In this document: in pieces, positions 16,329 to 25,261 of the stretch
How the letters are laid out: every line of letters starts with the position of its first letter
Position numbering within the stretch: the stretch's first letter is position 1
Assembly: GCF_000178955.2 (NCBI RefSeq)
Contig: NC_016631.1
Coordinates: 1,984,001 to 2,048,000 of the forward strand
Length of the DNA stretch: 64,000 nt
From: Granulicella mallensis MP5ACTX8
GTDB taxonomy: Bacteria; Acidobacteriota; Terriglobia; Terriglobales; Acidobacteriaceae
Reading direction: 5' to 3'
Translations under genes and position numbers: made by a program
Notes under the pieces: generated by a model
Databases searched by the model: none
What the model was told of the DNA's origin: nothing
What the model saw: the letters and a program-made list of their open reading frames with translations, nothing else

Positions 16329-18398
16329 TTAGTGGGTGATCTCGCTCGAACCCCAGATAGGAGAGTCCTGTGGAATCTCCTTTTTCCAGAGGTAGTGATT
16401 GAACCAGTCAAGATTCGTTTGAATGGCTGCCCGCATCTCCTTTGGGTTGTTGAATCCATGTCCGAATCCGCTATACACGATGAGACGACTATCAACACCG
16501 ACATCCTGAAGAGAGCGGTACAACTCAAAGGCGTTTGCTGGTGGCACGCGCCTATCGTCTCTCCCTTCCTGCAATAGCATCGGAGTTCGCGCGTCCGTAA
16601 CGGTCGAGATGGGAGAGTTCTTCCGGTAAATATCACCTTTGACCCAAGGCGTTCCGTGAAAGAACTGTCGGAAAAGGGCGGGATTGTCCGTCACAGAATA
16701 GTCTGTGGTGAGATCGGTGATGCCGGAACTTTCCGATGCAGCTATGAATCGGCTTGTGTGGGTAGCCAAAAATGCAGTCAAATAGCCTCCCCACGATGAC
16801 CCAACCACTGCAATGCGCTTAGGATCGATATGGCCCTTGGCCAGGAGATCTTCAACTCCGCTGAGGACATCAGCTGACTCACTAGCGCCGATGTTCTCCA
16901 GGCTGCTGCTCCGAAAGGCTGCACCGTAACCGGAGCTATCGCGGTAATTGGGCTGGAGGACAAAGGCGCCCTGAGCCACAAAGACCTGCGTGGCATAGAT
17001 GGGCTCCGCCGGCGATAGTATTGCCCGGGACACATCCGCGGGACCGCCGTGAAGGTCCACAATCAATGGATACATCTGGTTGGGATCAACGGTAGGGGGA
17101 CTATAAAGTACACCTTCGATGGGCGTGCCATCGGCACTTTTCCATGTCACGATCGTCGGCGTCCCCAGCCGCCAACCTCGCACCTGATCTGTGAAATGTG
17201 TGACCTGCCGCAATGCCAGCGGTGCGAGGTCGGACACGTATAACTCCGGCATGTGGAAGGCGTCTTCAGCTACTAATGCTACCGCCGTGAAGTTGTGAGA
17301 GAACGAGGCGCTATCAAGTACAAAGTTGTCACCCGAAGTGATTCGCGTCAGATGGTTTCCGTCACTATCAATCCGAAAAAGATGTGTACTCGTCTTTTGC
17401 TCCGCGCTGAAATACAGGCTATTTCCACTCCATCCGAGCAGTGAGGGGTTTTCGTCGAACCGGGCCGTGACATCTCGTACAGCCGCGGCCGCGGTAACTG
17501 GACGTTGCCATGCATCTTCGACATCAACCGTGACAATGTGCACGTTTGAGTAAAAGAAATCACGCTGTCCAAGCCATGTGAGAAAGGCAATCTTCTTGCC
17601 GTCTGGCGAGAAGATTGGTGAGAAGTCTGGACTCGGCAAACCGACAATCTTTCTGACTTCATTTCCCTTCGTCCTGTCGAGCAGGTAGATATCCTGGGAG
17701 GAATATGCCGTGAGCAGAGGTGTGCCGGCGGCTGTGAACGCAATCATTGTTGAATCAGGCGACCACGAGAAATCAGCAATGCTGAATGCTGGCGAACTGA
17801 CGAGGACCCTAGGAACCTGAGCCGCAATGTGGCCTGAAGCTGCTTCAAGATCGACCGACCATAGTTGCGTCTGTTGATAGTCTTTCCCCACGACCTCGAA
17901 GGAGCCAAACCTCTCTGCACGTCCGTTTACAGCATGGTCACGCTGCGTTGTGAGGAAGGCGATGTGTTTCGAATCGGCTGACCAATGAAACAGTCCGACG
18001 TCTGTCGCCGATTTAGAGACTTGCCATGCCACACTGCCTTCAGCGGGCACGATCCATATCTGGCCAACACCCTGCTTTGGATGTTCGACGAAGGCAAGCC
18101 AGCGTCCATCGGGAGACCATTCCGGGCTGCCAGGCACACCTTCCAATGAAGGAACTGGCGCTCTCTTCCCGGTTTTTAAGTTCTCTACGACGAGCTCCTG
18201 AGCGTAGTTGTCGGACTGCCAGTCGGGATGCTCGATCTCGTAAGCCACGTACTGCCCATCCGGAGAAAGCGCAGGCGAACCGACATAACGAAGGTTCAAC
18301 AATTCATCAACCGTAGGAATATGGGATTCCTGAGCATTCGCGATGGGAAGAAGTGAAATGACAAATGCTGCGGCGATGAATTTATAAACGCGCTCCAT
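16329..18398 (-). CDS. Secreted S9 family serine peptidase (acylaminoacyl/dipeptidyl peptidase-like)
   Basis: A 689-residue exported peptidase. The signal peptide covers residues 1-22 (ending ANA). A seven-bladed beta-propeller with recurring SPDG-type turns fills about 35-400. The catalytic alpha/beta-hydrolase domain spans about 410-689, with nucleophile S535 in GSSWGGY, acid D615 in GRDDRRVP and H647 in GFGHGF. The layout matches S9C acylaminoacyl peptidases. It would trim peptides outside the cytoplasmic membrane. It is a single gene convergent with the epoxide-hydrolase gene; the 5' side is followed by a repeat-containing spacer. Confidence 0.9.
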   Translation of the reverse strand: MERVYKFIAAAFVISLLPIANAQESHIPTVDELLNLRYVGSPALSPDGQYVAYEIEHPDWQSDNYAQELVVENLKTGKRAPVPSLEGVPGSPEWSPDGRWLAFVEHPKQGVGQIWIVPAEGSVAWQVSKSATDVGLFHWSADSKHIAFLTTQRDHAVNGRAERFGSFEVVGKDYQQTQLWSVDLEAASGHIAAQVPRVLVSSPAFSIADFSWSPDSTMIAFTAAGTPLLTAYSSQDIYLLDRTKGNEVRKIVGLPSPDFSPIFSPDGKKIAFLTWLGQRDFFYSNVHIVTVDVEDAWQRPVTAAAAVRDVTARFDENPSLLGWSGNSLYFSAEQKTSTHLFRIDSDGNHLTRITSGDNFVLDSASFSHNFTAVALVAEDAFHMPELYVSDLAPLALRQVTHFTDQVRGWRLGTPTIVTWKSADGTPIEGVLYSPPTVDPNQMYPLIVDLHGGPADVSRAILSPAEPIYATQVFVAQGAFVLQPNYRDSSGYGAAFRSSSLENIGASESADVLSGVEDLLAKGHIDPKRIAVVGSSWGGYLTAFLATHTSRFIAASESSGITDLTTDYSVTDNPALFRQFFHGTPWVKGDIYRKNSPISTVTDARTPMLLQEGRDDRRVPPANAFELYRSLQDVGVDSRLIVYSGFGHGFNNPKEMRAAIQTNLDWFNHYLWKKEIPQDSPIWGSSEITH

Positions 18399-18473
18399 TA
18401 GAAGGCTCTCTAGATAAGGCTTTTTAAATTTAAAGAAGATACGTCAGCGAGGACCGAAAGTTCCTTTGTGCTC

Positions 18474-18618
18474 GCACCGGCGGACAGCAGATTCCCTGCG
18501 GGAATGACAAGCAAGAAAGGCAACGACAACAGCAAAAGCAACAACAGCAAAGACCGAGGAGGTGGGTTTGCTGTTGTCTTTGCCGTCTACACTCTATCCT
18601 CTACTCTCTACACTCTGT
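18474..18618. repeat. Dispersed repeat, copy A (downstream of the DUF58 gene)
   Basis: Two blocks recur at 20.2 kb. Block 1 (18474-18523, 50 bases, core ATTCCCTGCGGGAATGAC) matches 20177-20226 with one difference. Block 2 (18585-18618, 34 bases, starting GTCTACACTCTATCC) is identical to 20253-20286. Between them is an A/C-rich stretch with an inverted pair ACAACAGCAAA / TTTGCTGTTGT. The block ends five bases from the DUF58 stop codon. Confidence 0.85.
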
Positions 18619-18623
18619 CTTTC

Positions 18624-20111
18624 CTACAGCAGGCCTGATGCCTTGACCTCGAGGTACTTGCTTACGGCGCGCATACCGACTTCGGCTGCGGTAGTTTCGA
18701 CGATCAGTACCCCTTGCCGTTCCAGTTGCGCGATGGTCTCGCGGCGGCGTTCGAGCATCTCCTGAGCGGCGGCTGTGTGGAACATCTCGCTAGTCGTTTT
18801 GGGAGTGCGGGCAGCGAGTTCGTCCAGCTCGGGGTGTTTGAGTAGTACCAGAACTACCAGATGCCGCCGCACTAACTCCGAGGCGGCGGTTACGAGTTCA
18901 GGACGGCCGGCGCTGTCGACCAGTTCGGTGATCCAGACGATCAGGCCGCGTCTGCGTTGCGCGGTCTTCAGACGGGCCACGGCGTTCAGATGGTCGGCCT
19001 CTGAGGTTTCACTGCGCGTCTGGCTTAGCAGGTCGATCATCAGCCGCACGTGCGACGCGCCCGCACCCGGAGGCAGGAGCTGTTGCACGTCCCGGCCATA
19101 GGCCATCAGGCCGAACTTGTCGCCCGAGCCGTTGATGACCTGGGCGAGCATCGTTGCTGCTGTCGCGGCCTGGTCGAGCTGCGTGACGGTCAGGAGATGC
19201 GCCGCTTCGCGTTCGGCGGTGGTTTCGGCGAAGACTTCTGTGGAATCTCGTTTGACTTCAAACGCTGTGCGGGAGAGGCGTCCGGCATCGAGTACCATCC
19301 AGACCTGTTGTGACCGTTCCACTGTGAACTGGCGTGTGACGAGCTTGCCGCGGCGGGCGGTGGCCGTCCACGAGACGTTGCGCAGCTCGTCGCCCTGCTG
19401 ATAGTCGCGCATACTCTCAAACTCGCGGCCTCCGCCGCGCAGACGCAGTTTGCGCTTCTGCATCTCGATCTGGCGGGCGCGCAGCAGGTAAAACTGCGTG
19501 CGCTCGCGACTGTCTTCGTGTGCGGGAAAAACGCGTACTCGCTGCGGCTTGTGCGGATCGTCGCCACCGAGCGTTTTGACGACAGGTTCCGCGGCTGCCC
19601 AGCGCTCAACCAGACGGAAGGCTCCGCGATAGCGCAGGAAGACGCGCCCGAGGGCGAAGTCACCGCGCTGGCTGGGATAGATCGTTGCCGCGCTGACGAC
19701 CTCTTCGCGTGGAAAGACTTCGAGGCGCTGTTCTGTGGGAGCGGCTACGAGTGCGGAGTGCAGGTCGTCCACCAGGCGCACGTCGAGTACGGCGTCGGAC
19801 TCCATCCGGACCGCGAGCTCGATGCGGGTGGGCTGTCCAAGCTGCGGCGAGTCGATGAAGCTGCGGGTGATGGTGAAGTCTTCGGGGCGGGGAAGCCGCA
19901 GGGCGTCGATCAAGATGAGCAGGGCCAGCAGCGCGTCCCACCCGAGCATGAACCCGATCCGGCGGATGTGGAAGAACGCGGGGATAGCCATGAGCAGCCC
20001 CGCCGCGATCAAGAGCAGCGCGAGCGGAGTGAGACCGAAGCCGAGCACGCGGCCTGTCTTGCCCAGTGGCTTGGCCGGTGCGGTCGCGGGTTGTGGGATC
20101 AGTGTCTGCAT
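18624..20111 (-). CDS. DUF58 domain protein
   Basis: A 495-residue protein with two N-terminal membrane helices (about 20-65) and a von Willebrand A-like DUF58 region. The hallmark GGGREFESMRDYQQGD followed by RNVSWTATARRGKLVTRQF is at about 235-275, then a VWA-like domain beginning VWMVLDAGR. The ATG at 20111 is chosen because sequence upstream belongs to a repeat. DUF58 proteins work with MoxR ATPases in membrane-protein or metal-centre maturation and envelope stress; the exact client is unknown. It is the last gene of the five-gene operon and is bounded on both sides by copies of the same repeat. Confidence 0.88.
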   Translation of the reverse strand: MQTLIPQPATAPAKPLGKTGRVLGFGLTPLALLLIAAGLLMAIPAFFHIRRIGFMLGWDALLALLILIDALRLPRPEDFTITRSFIDSPQLGQPTRIELAVRMESDAVLDVRLVDDLHSALVAAPTEQRLEVFPREEVVSAATIYPSQRGDFALGRVFLRYRGAFRLVERWAAAEPVVKTLGGDDPHKPQRVRVFPAHEDSRERTQFYLLRARQIEMQKRKLRLRGGGREFESMRDYQQGDELRNVSWTATARRGKLVTRQFTVERSQQVWMVLDAGRLSRTAFEVKRDSTEVFAETTAEREAAHLLTVTQLDQAATAATMLAQVINGSGDKFGLMAYGRDVQQLLPPGAGASHVRLMIDLLSQTRSETSEADHLNAVARLKTAQRRRGLIVWITELVDSAGRPELVTAASELVRRHLVVLVLLKHPELDELAARTPKTTSEMFHTAAAQEMLERRRETIAQLERQGVLIVETTAAEVGMRAVSKYLEVKASGLL

Positions 20112-20118
20112 AAGGGCG

Positions 20119-20286
20119 AGAGTGTAGAGAGTAGAGAAAACGTGGGCATGCGTTCGTGGAGAGGGGCATTTTGCCTGCACCGGCGAACAGCAGATTCCCT
20201 GCGGGAATGACAAGCAAGAAAGGCAAAGGCAACAGCAACAGCGACAGCGTCCGTCTACACTCTATCCTCTACTCTCTACACTCTGT
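20119..20286. repeat. Dispersed repeat, copy B (between MoxR and DUF58 genes) with terminal inversion
   Basis: Contains block 1 (20177-20226) and block 2 (20253-20286) of the repeat also found at 18.5 kb, and in addition an 18-base perfect inverted pair (20119-20136 with 20267-20284; AGAGTGTAGAGAGTAGAG). It lies two bases beyond the MoxR stop codon and would fold into a long hairpin in the operon mRNA. Confidence 0.85.
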
Positions 20287-20288
20287 TT

Positions 20289-21257
20289 CTACTTCGGAAC
20301 CTGGGTTGCGGCTAGCACGTCTCTTACGACGCGGTCGGTGTCGAAGCCTTCCAGTTCGGCTTCGGGCCTTAGTGTAAGGCGGTGGCGCAGGACGGGGATG
20401 GCGGCTTCTTTTACGTCGTCGGGGATGACGAAGTCGCGGCCTTCGCGGGCTGCGAAAGCTTTGGCTACCAGCAGCAGGCTGGCGCTGGCACGGGGGCTTG
20501 CGCCCAGGGCGAGGGACGGCCACTCGCGGGTGCGCCGTACCAGGGCGAGGAGATAGTCGAAGATCGCTCCCTCCACCTGCACGGAGCGGATCTCCCGCCG
20601 CGCGGCGGCTAGCAGCTCGAAGGGGATCGGCTCGATGGCGATGTCGGAGAGTCCTGTGCCGGTGTGTGCCGCGTGGTGCCGTTCGAGGACGGTGCGTTCG
20701 TCGGCCAGTTCCGGGTACTCGACTTTGATCTTCAGCAGGAAGCGATCGAGCTGTGCCTCAGGTAGGGGATAGGTGCCTTCGAACTCGACGGGATTCTGGG
20801 TGGCGAAGACGGTGAAGCACTCGTCCAACTGGTGCCGCTCGCCGTCGGCGGTGACCTGACGCTCTTCCATGGACTCCAGCAGCGCAGCCTGCGTGCGAGG
20901 CGGCATGCGGTTGATCTCGTCGGTCAACAGGAACTGCGTGAAGACGGGGCCCTTGTGGAAGCCGAAGTCGCCGGTCTTGGGAGAGAAGACGTTGGTGCCC
21001 AGAATGTCGGCGGGCATCATGTCGGGCGTTCCCTGCACGCGCCGGAATTCGAGACCGAGGAAGCGCGCCAGCGTCTTTACGGCCAGCGTCTTGGCTACGC
21101 CGGGGACGCCTTCGATCAGTGCATGGCCTCCGCACAGCATCGTCAACAGCGCCTGTGCGACGGCCTCCTGCTGGCCGGCGATCACGCGCCCGATCTGCTC
21201 CTGCCCTCGTGTGAACAACTCTGTGGTTGCCGCTACGCCCATGCCGTTTCCGCTCAT
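20289..21257 (-). CDS. MoxR-family AAA+ ATPase
   Basis: A 322-residue AAA+ ATPase of the MoxR group. The Walker A motif GVPGVAKT is at 50-57, Walker B TDEIN near 111-115, the MoxR-typical RTQAALLESMEE follows, sensor 1 is TQNPVEFEGTYPLPEAQLDRF, and a C-terminal lid ends the protein. MoxR proteins act as chaperones that activate partner VWA/DUF58 proteins and their substrates. It lies in an operon between DUF4350 (46 bases upstream) and DUF58 (177 bases downstream, with a repeat in the gap). A nearby in-frame ATG six residues downstream of the first could also be the start. Confidence 0.92.
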   Translation of the reverse strand: MSGNGMGVAATTELFTRGQEQIGRVIAGQQEAVAQALLTMLCGGHALIEGVPGVAKTLAVKTLARFLGLEFRRVQGTPDMMPADILGTNVFSPKTGDFGFHKGPVFTQFLLTDEINRMPPRTQAALLESMEERQVTADGERHQLDECFTVFATQNPVEFEGTYPLPEAQLDRFLLKIKVEYPELADERTVLERHHAAHTGTGLSDIAIEPIPFELLAAARREIRSVQVEGAIFDYLLALVRRTREWPSLALGASPRASASLLLVAKAFAAREGRDFVIPDDVKEAAIPVLRHRLTLRPEAELEGFDTDRVVRDVLAATQVPK

Positions 21258-21303
21258 TCCGGTCTCCGTGTACGAAATTCTTTAAATTGCATCTTGATTC
21301 TGT

Positions 21304-22521
21304 TCATGCGATCGCCCGCTCTCCGACTCGGAGCTTCGCCCGTACGGCTTCGGCGTCTCCGTTTAGAGCCTGAACCAGTGTCAGGGCGCTGTGGGCCGAG
21401 ATGGATGTTCGCCGCACGTCTTCGGCATCGCGCAGATGTGCGGCAATCGTCGCCGCTAAAGTTTTGACCTCGTTTCCGAGGCGCGTCTGCAATGCCTCGG
21501 CGATGGCCTCCGGGCCTTGCTGTACCGCAGCCTGTGAGACTCCGGCCTCACGCGTCAGTAAGCGCAGCAGTCTGCGGCGAGCGGCTTCGGTTGCCGCACT
21601 GGTGGCCCGGCCTTTTTCGTAGAGATCGCCCATGGACTCGGCGAACTCCACCGGCGAACTGCGCGGGAGAGTTACCGGCATCCGCAGTGGACCGCGCCTG
21701 CGGCTGAAACTCAACACCAGCAGGACGAACAGGGCTATCGCCTGTAAGGAAAGCCAGCCCAAGGGAAGGCCCTTGGCCGTGTCCCACAGGGAGGGAATGA
21801 TCTCTTCGTGCAGCGATTCGTCGAAGACCATATCGCGCCCCTCACCGACGCTGGCCAGCAGCAGCCGCAGATTGGCATCGTGCTTGAGCCCGCTGTTGCT
21901 CAGCGGCGAGGCGGAGGTCCACCATAGGGCCTCGCCTTTGCCGACGGCGTAGCTCACGACGACGGCGTCAGCGCCGCAGCGTTGCTGCACGCGATACTGC
22001 GGTCCTTCGCCGTCCCATTGATCGTGCTCGTCGAACTCTACCTGACCGCTGCGGGCAAGCGCTCCGGGGCCTTCGGGAGTACTTTCGCACAATCCTCCAC
22101 GCAACATGCCGCGAGGCTTGACGGCACCGCCCGGCAGCAGCAGAGCACCGGCGGAGTCGGTGGTGAGAACGCGCCCGCCGTGCTCCAGAAAGCTTTTGAT
22201 ATCCGCAGCAAACGTATTTCTATCGGTCGCGGCATAGCGCGGCTCCGCCAGGATCAGTGTTGTGCGGTCGGCCTGCAGATTGGACAGCTCATGCAGGGGC
22301 TGCTTCCAGCGCGAGATGGAACGTCCCTGGGAGTGCGCGAGATCTTCGAGGATCAGGTAGGCTGCTTTGGCTCCGCCAGGAGCGGCGTTGTAGCTGGTCG
22401 GACGCGGGTCTTTGTCCGCGGCGGTGGGCGACAGGATGCTGACTCCCGCGATCAGCACCACCATGATTCCGGTGAGGATCAGCAGCAGCTTGCGGTCGCT
22501 CTTGCCTTCGCCCAGGTTCAT
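21304..22521 (-). CDS. DUF4350 membrane-anchored protein
   Basis: A 405-residue protein with an N-terminal membrane helix (LLLILTGIMVVLIAGVSIL, about 11-29), an extracytoplasmic DUF4350-like part (SYNAAPGGAKAAYLILEDL, then a GATase-like fold with FLEHGGRVLTTD), a second membrane helix near 255-275, and a basic cytoplasmic tail. The ATG at 22521 is used: it forms an ATGA overlap with the DUF4129 stop, and sequence upstream in this frame is clearly the other gene. DUF4350 proteins accompany MoxR and DUF58; the biochemical role is not known. Confidence 0.82.
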   Translation of the reverse strand: MNLGEGKSDRKLLLILTGIMVVLIAGVSILSPTAADKDPRPTSYNAAPGGAKAAYLILEDLAHSQGRSISRWKQPLHELSNLQADRTTLILAEPRYAATDRNTFAADIKSFLEHGGRVLTTDSAGALLLPGGAVKPRGMLRGGLCESTPEGPGALARSGQVEFDEHDQWDGEGPQYRVQQRCGADAVVVSYAVGKGEALWWTSASPLSNSGLKHDANLRLLLASVGEGRDMVFDESLHEEIIPSLWDTAKGLPLGWLSLQAIALFVLLVLSFSRRRGPLRMPVTLPRSSPVEFAESMGDLYEKGRATSAATEAARRRLLRLLTREAGVSQAAVQQGPEAIAEALQTRLGNEVKTLAATIAAHLRDAEDVRRTSISAHSALTLVQALNGDAEAVRAKLRVGERAIA

Positions 22522-23561
22522 GCGGCCTCCCCGGGAGTTGCGGCGGAGGGACCGATCTCGTTGGCGGCAAGGTTGTCGTAGAGCGCGCGGACGCGGCTGT
22601 ATTCTTCGCCGTCGGCCTCGCGAAGGCCGTACCAGACGCGTTCGAAGATCTGGGTCAGCCCGCGAAGTCCCTGCTGCTGTGGGGACCCCGGCTTCAGCAG
22701 ACGAACGTACTCTCTGGGAGTGCGCGTGGGGTTGTGCGTCCAGGCGCGGCGCGATTCCAGCGACACGATCGCGGCCCAGTAGAGGCAGTGCACGGCCTCG
22801 CGCCACTCGTGTTTGGCGGCGTGGGCTTCGGCCATCTTTGCCCAGTCGGTGGCTTCGCGGTCCCAGGCTGTGGCTTTTGTCGCGCCCTCGCCCAGGGCGA
22901 CGCGCAGCCTCTGCCGCGCCAGACCTCGGAGCACGAAGAAGAGCAGCAGGCCTGCTGCTGAGGTAAACAGCAGCCACTCCAGCAGCGTGCCGAGCCAGGG
23001 GGCGGCGGAGCCGATGCGGGAGACGCCTTCAAAGATGCGTTCCAGCCCGTAGAGCAGCTTGGTCTTCTGGCGCTCCCACCAGGTAGGCCCGTCGTCTCCC
23101 TGGAACTCCGGCCTGGAAAGTATGTTGTTGGCCTGCGTGCGGGCTTTGTCGAACTCGTTTGTAGCGGTGCCGTTCGGGGAGGTTTCGTCCTGTGCCAGCT
23201 CGTCGAGTTGAGCGGCGGCATCGTGCAGTAGAACTTTACGGCTTTCCGGCTTGGCGGTCTTTGCGTCGTTGAGGGCGGTTCGCAGCCAGTCCCAATGCAT
23301 CTCAAAGCCGCCGGGATGGGCAGGATCGCCGATCTGTTCGTCGCTCACGACCTTGGCGTTGTCGCACGAGGCTGACTGCGACGCGCAGGCGGAGACCAGG
23401 CTCTGAAGCTGCGAGATATCGGTACGAAGCTGTGCCGGAGAGACGCTTCTGAGCGCAGGGGCGGCAAGCGCTGTGGTCGCGCAAAGTGCCAGCGTTACTG
23501 CGAAAGCCGCGTTCCTGGTTAGATTTCTAGAGTTTCGTTGCATCGCCAGTTTGGCCCGCAT
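22518..23561 (-). CDS. DUF4129 domain protein
   Basis: A 347-residue protein with a signal peptide (about 15-34), a helical extracytoplasmic region, a membrane helix (about 190-212), and a C-terminal cytoplasmic DUF4129 domain (about 240-335) with AVHCLYWAAIVSLESRR and TPREYVRLL. The start overlaps the upstream membrane-protein gene by 35 bases if the first ATG is used, or 17 bases with the ATG seven codons later; neither has a clear ribosome site. The domain is mostly found with MoxR, DUF58 and transglutaminase genes. The stop overlaps DUF4350 by four bases, arguing for coupled translation. Confidence 0.82.
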   Translation of the reverse strand: MRAKLAMQRNSRNLTRNAAFAVTLALCATTALAAPALRSVSPAQLRTDISQLQSLVSACASQSASCDNAKVVSDEQIGDPAHPGGFEMHWDWLRTALNDAKTAKPESRKVLLHDAAAQLDELAQDETSPNGTATNEFDKARTQANNILSRPEFQGDDGPTWWERQKTKLLYGLERIFEGVSRIGSAAPWLGTLLEWLLFTSAAGLLLFFVLRGLARQRLRVALGEGATKATAWDREATDWAKMAEAHAAKHEWREAVHCLYWAAIVSLESRRAWTHNPTRTPREYVRLLKPGSPQQQGLRGLTQIFERVWYGLREADGEEYSRVRALYDNLAANEIGPSAATPGEAA

Positions 23562-24624
23562 CCTCTTCGCTTATGACTGTTGCCGGAGGGGCCGGCGCAA
23601 CGTTATCTGTTACGGACATTGTTTGAGGATAGGCCACTTCTGCCTGAGGAGACGCGACCACTGGATAGACTGCCTCCGTCACGACGGCCTGCTGCGGCGC
23701 GGTCTCCGGTCCCAGGAGCATCAGCAGGTCGAAGGCTTCCTTGCGCACCCGTTGATCGAAGTAGACCAGAGACAGCCCGATCATTGCCACGGGAGAGACC
23801 AGGGTGTGGGCGAAGAAGCTCACCAGAAGGATCGCGCCCTGTGCCAGTACATGTTCTTCCAGCGGGGAGCGCCCGATAAGGATCAGGAAGGGAAACTGAA
23901 TCATGCCTGCTACCCAGAACAATCCTGCTGCAATCAGCAGGACAAGAAAGACGCGGCCCTTGGCGCCGGTGGAAAGAAATTTGCTCCTGCGCATTGACGA
24001 CCGTACCGTCGCCTGCTCGATCACAGCGATCTGCACACCCAGCGAGTTCCGAAGGTAGGCATAGATGCCATAGGCCAGACCGCCGAGGCCTGCCAGGAAC
24101 GCCAGCAGGAAGGCCAACCAGTAGAAGGAACTCAGCTTCATCGCGAAGAGTACGATCGCGGGTATCGCCAGCAGCAAGCCGACCCAGATCATGCTTCCCG
24201 TCTGCCACAGGGCGATTCCCAGGTATCTATACCACTGTCCAATTGTGCCCTTGAGCGATAGGCCGACGGTCGCGATTCGTCCCAGGTAGACCTCGCTGAG
24301 AGCATAGACTGTGGCTGCCTGCGTTACCGCTGTCGCTAGAAGGAAGATGAAGATCGACACGATGTTGACGATCTGGGTCCCAACCAGCGCCACGCTGCGG
24401 CCATACCGGACCAATAACAGATGATGGATGAGTAATCCCAGTCCCTGGGTGATCAATTCCACTGATCCCGACAGGGCGGAGATTCCGGCGAATAACCAGA
24501 ACCTTGACCGGTAGATCGAAAAGGTGCGGTCCAGGACTTCTCCGACCGAGAGCGGACGAAGTTCATAAGCTGAGATAGAAGCCCGGGCTGCTGTTTCCGG
24601 TATATGCCAATCCTGTGACGCCAT
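23527..24624 (-). CDS. Multi-spanning membrane protein, first gene of the MoxR operon
   Basis: A 365-residue protein with about six to seven hydrophobic segments between residues 40 and 300 and a proline/alanine-rich cytoplasmic tail. The N-terminal phrase ELRPLSVGEVLDRTFSIYR is typical of the membrane domain found beside DUF4129 genes and in glycerophosphodiester phosphodiesterase membrane anchors. No catalytic motif is visible. It probably forms the membrane partner of the downstream MoxR/DUF58 system. The gene faces a 637-base divergent spacer filled by nested inverted repeats. Confidence 0.75.
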   Translation of the reverse strand: MASQDWHIPETAARASISAYELRPLSVGEVLDRTFSIYRSRFWLFAGISALSGSVELITQGLGLLIHHLLLVRYGRSVALVGTQIVNIVSIFIFLLATAVTQAATVYALSEVYLGRIATVGLSLKGTIGQWYRYLGIALWQTGSMIWVGLLLAIPAIVLFAMKLSSFYWLAFLLAFLAGLGGLAYGIYAYLRNSLGVQIAVIEQATVRSSMRRSKFLSTGAKGRVFLVLLIAAGLFWVAGMIQFPFLILIGRSPLEEHVLAQGAILLVSFFAHTLVSPVAMIGLSLVYFDQRVRKEAFDLLMLLGPETAPQQAVVTEAVYPVVASPQAEVAYPQTMSVTDNVAPAPPATVISEEDAGQTGDATKL

Positions 24625-24739
24625 CCAACCTCACCTCTTGGAACGAAAAACCCTCAGACACTGTTTCCGGGAAGAATAGCATCTATAGGCGCAAAATCCT
24701 GTGAAAGTGGGGAGAGGTTTGCGGCAGGGGGTAGCTATT

Positions 24740-25026
24740 TGATCCTTAGGGCCAAGGGCCCGTTTCATACCAGCCTGGGGTGGAGCGCAGCAGCGAGCGG
24801 TTTTTCGCTCGCCGCAAGCGTAGCCCCAGGTACAGGCCATACGGAAAGCAGAGGGCTGTAGGCCCGATTCATAGTGCCTGCACGATGAGTCGGGCTTACA
24901 GCCCTCAACTTCTTCTCCTGCGCCTAACCTGGGGCGACGCGCCCCGAACCAACACGCTATCGCGTGCTCGTTCGGGTTTGCTTTGCCCCAGGCTGGTATG
25001 AAACGGGCCGTTGGCCCTAAAGATCA
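24740..25026. repeat. Nested inverted-repeat element in a divergent spacer
   Basis: Outer arms of 41 bases (24740-24780 and about 24986-25026, beginning TGATC[C/T]TTAGGGCCAA) match with two differences. Inside lies a second pair (24851-24872 and 24885-24906, GAGGGCTGTA...) and further palindromes around 24945-24975. It carries no gene and occupies much of the gap 24625-25261. It looks like a REP/BIME-like element of a family different from the one around the transposase at 49 kb. Confidence 0.75.
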
Positions 25027-25261
25027 AGACTCTCGTTGCATTCAGGCACTTCCTTTTCATCTTCCCCACGATGCTGAAGCATCGCGGGTTGAGTGATGCG
25101 ACCTGTTTGGGGGGACCGGCGACTCGCCGCTTTGCAGGAGCGCTTACAAACCAATGACATTTAGATGACAGTGCCCTGACACTCCCCTCTGTGCGGATTG
25201 TTAGCTTGAGGTTGCAAGCCCAGTTTGTACCTAAGCGACCCAACACAGGAGAGAGCAACTC

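Noticed and set aside
22522-22977. N-terminal extension of the DUF4350 frame
   Set aside because: The region is fully within the DUF4129 gene in another frame, is arginine-rich and non-conserved looking, and the ATG at 22521 makes a normal four-base overlap.
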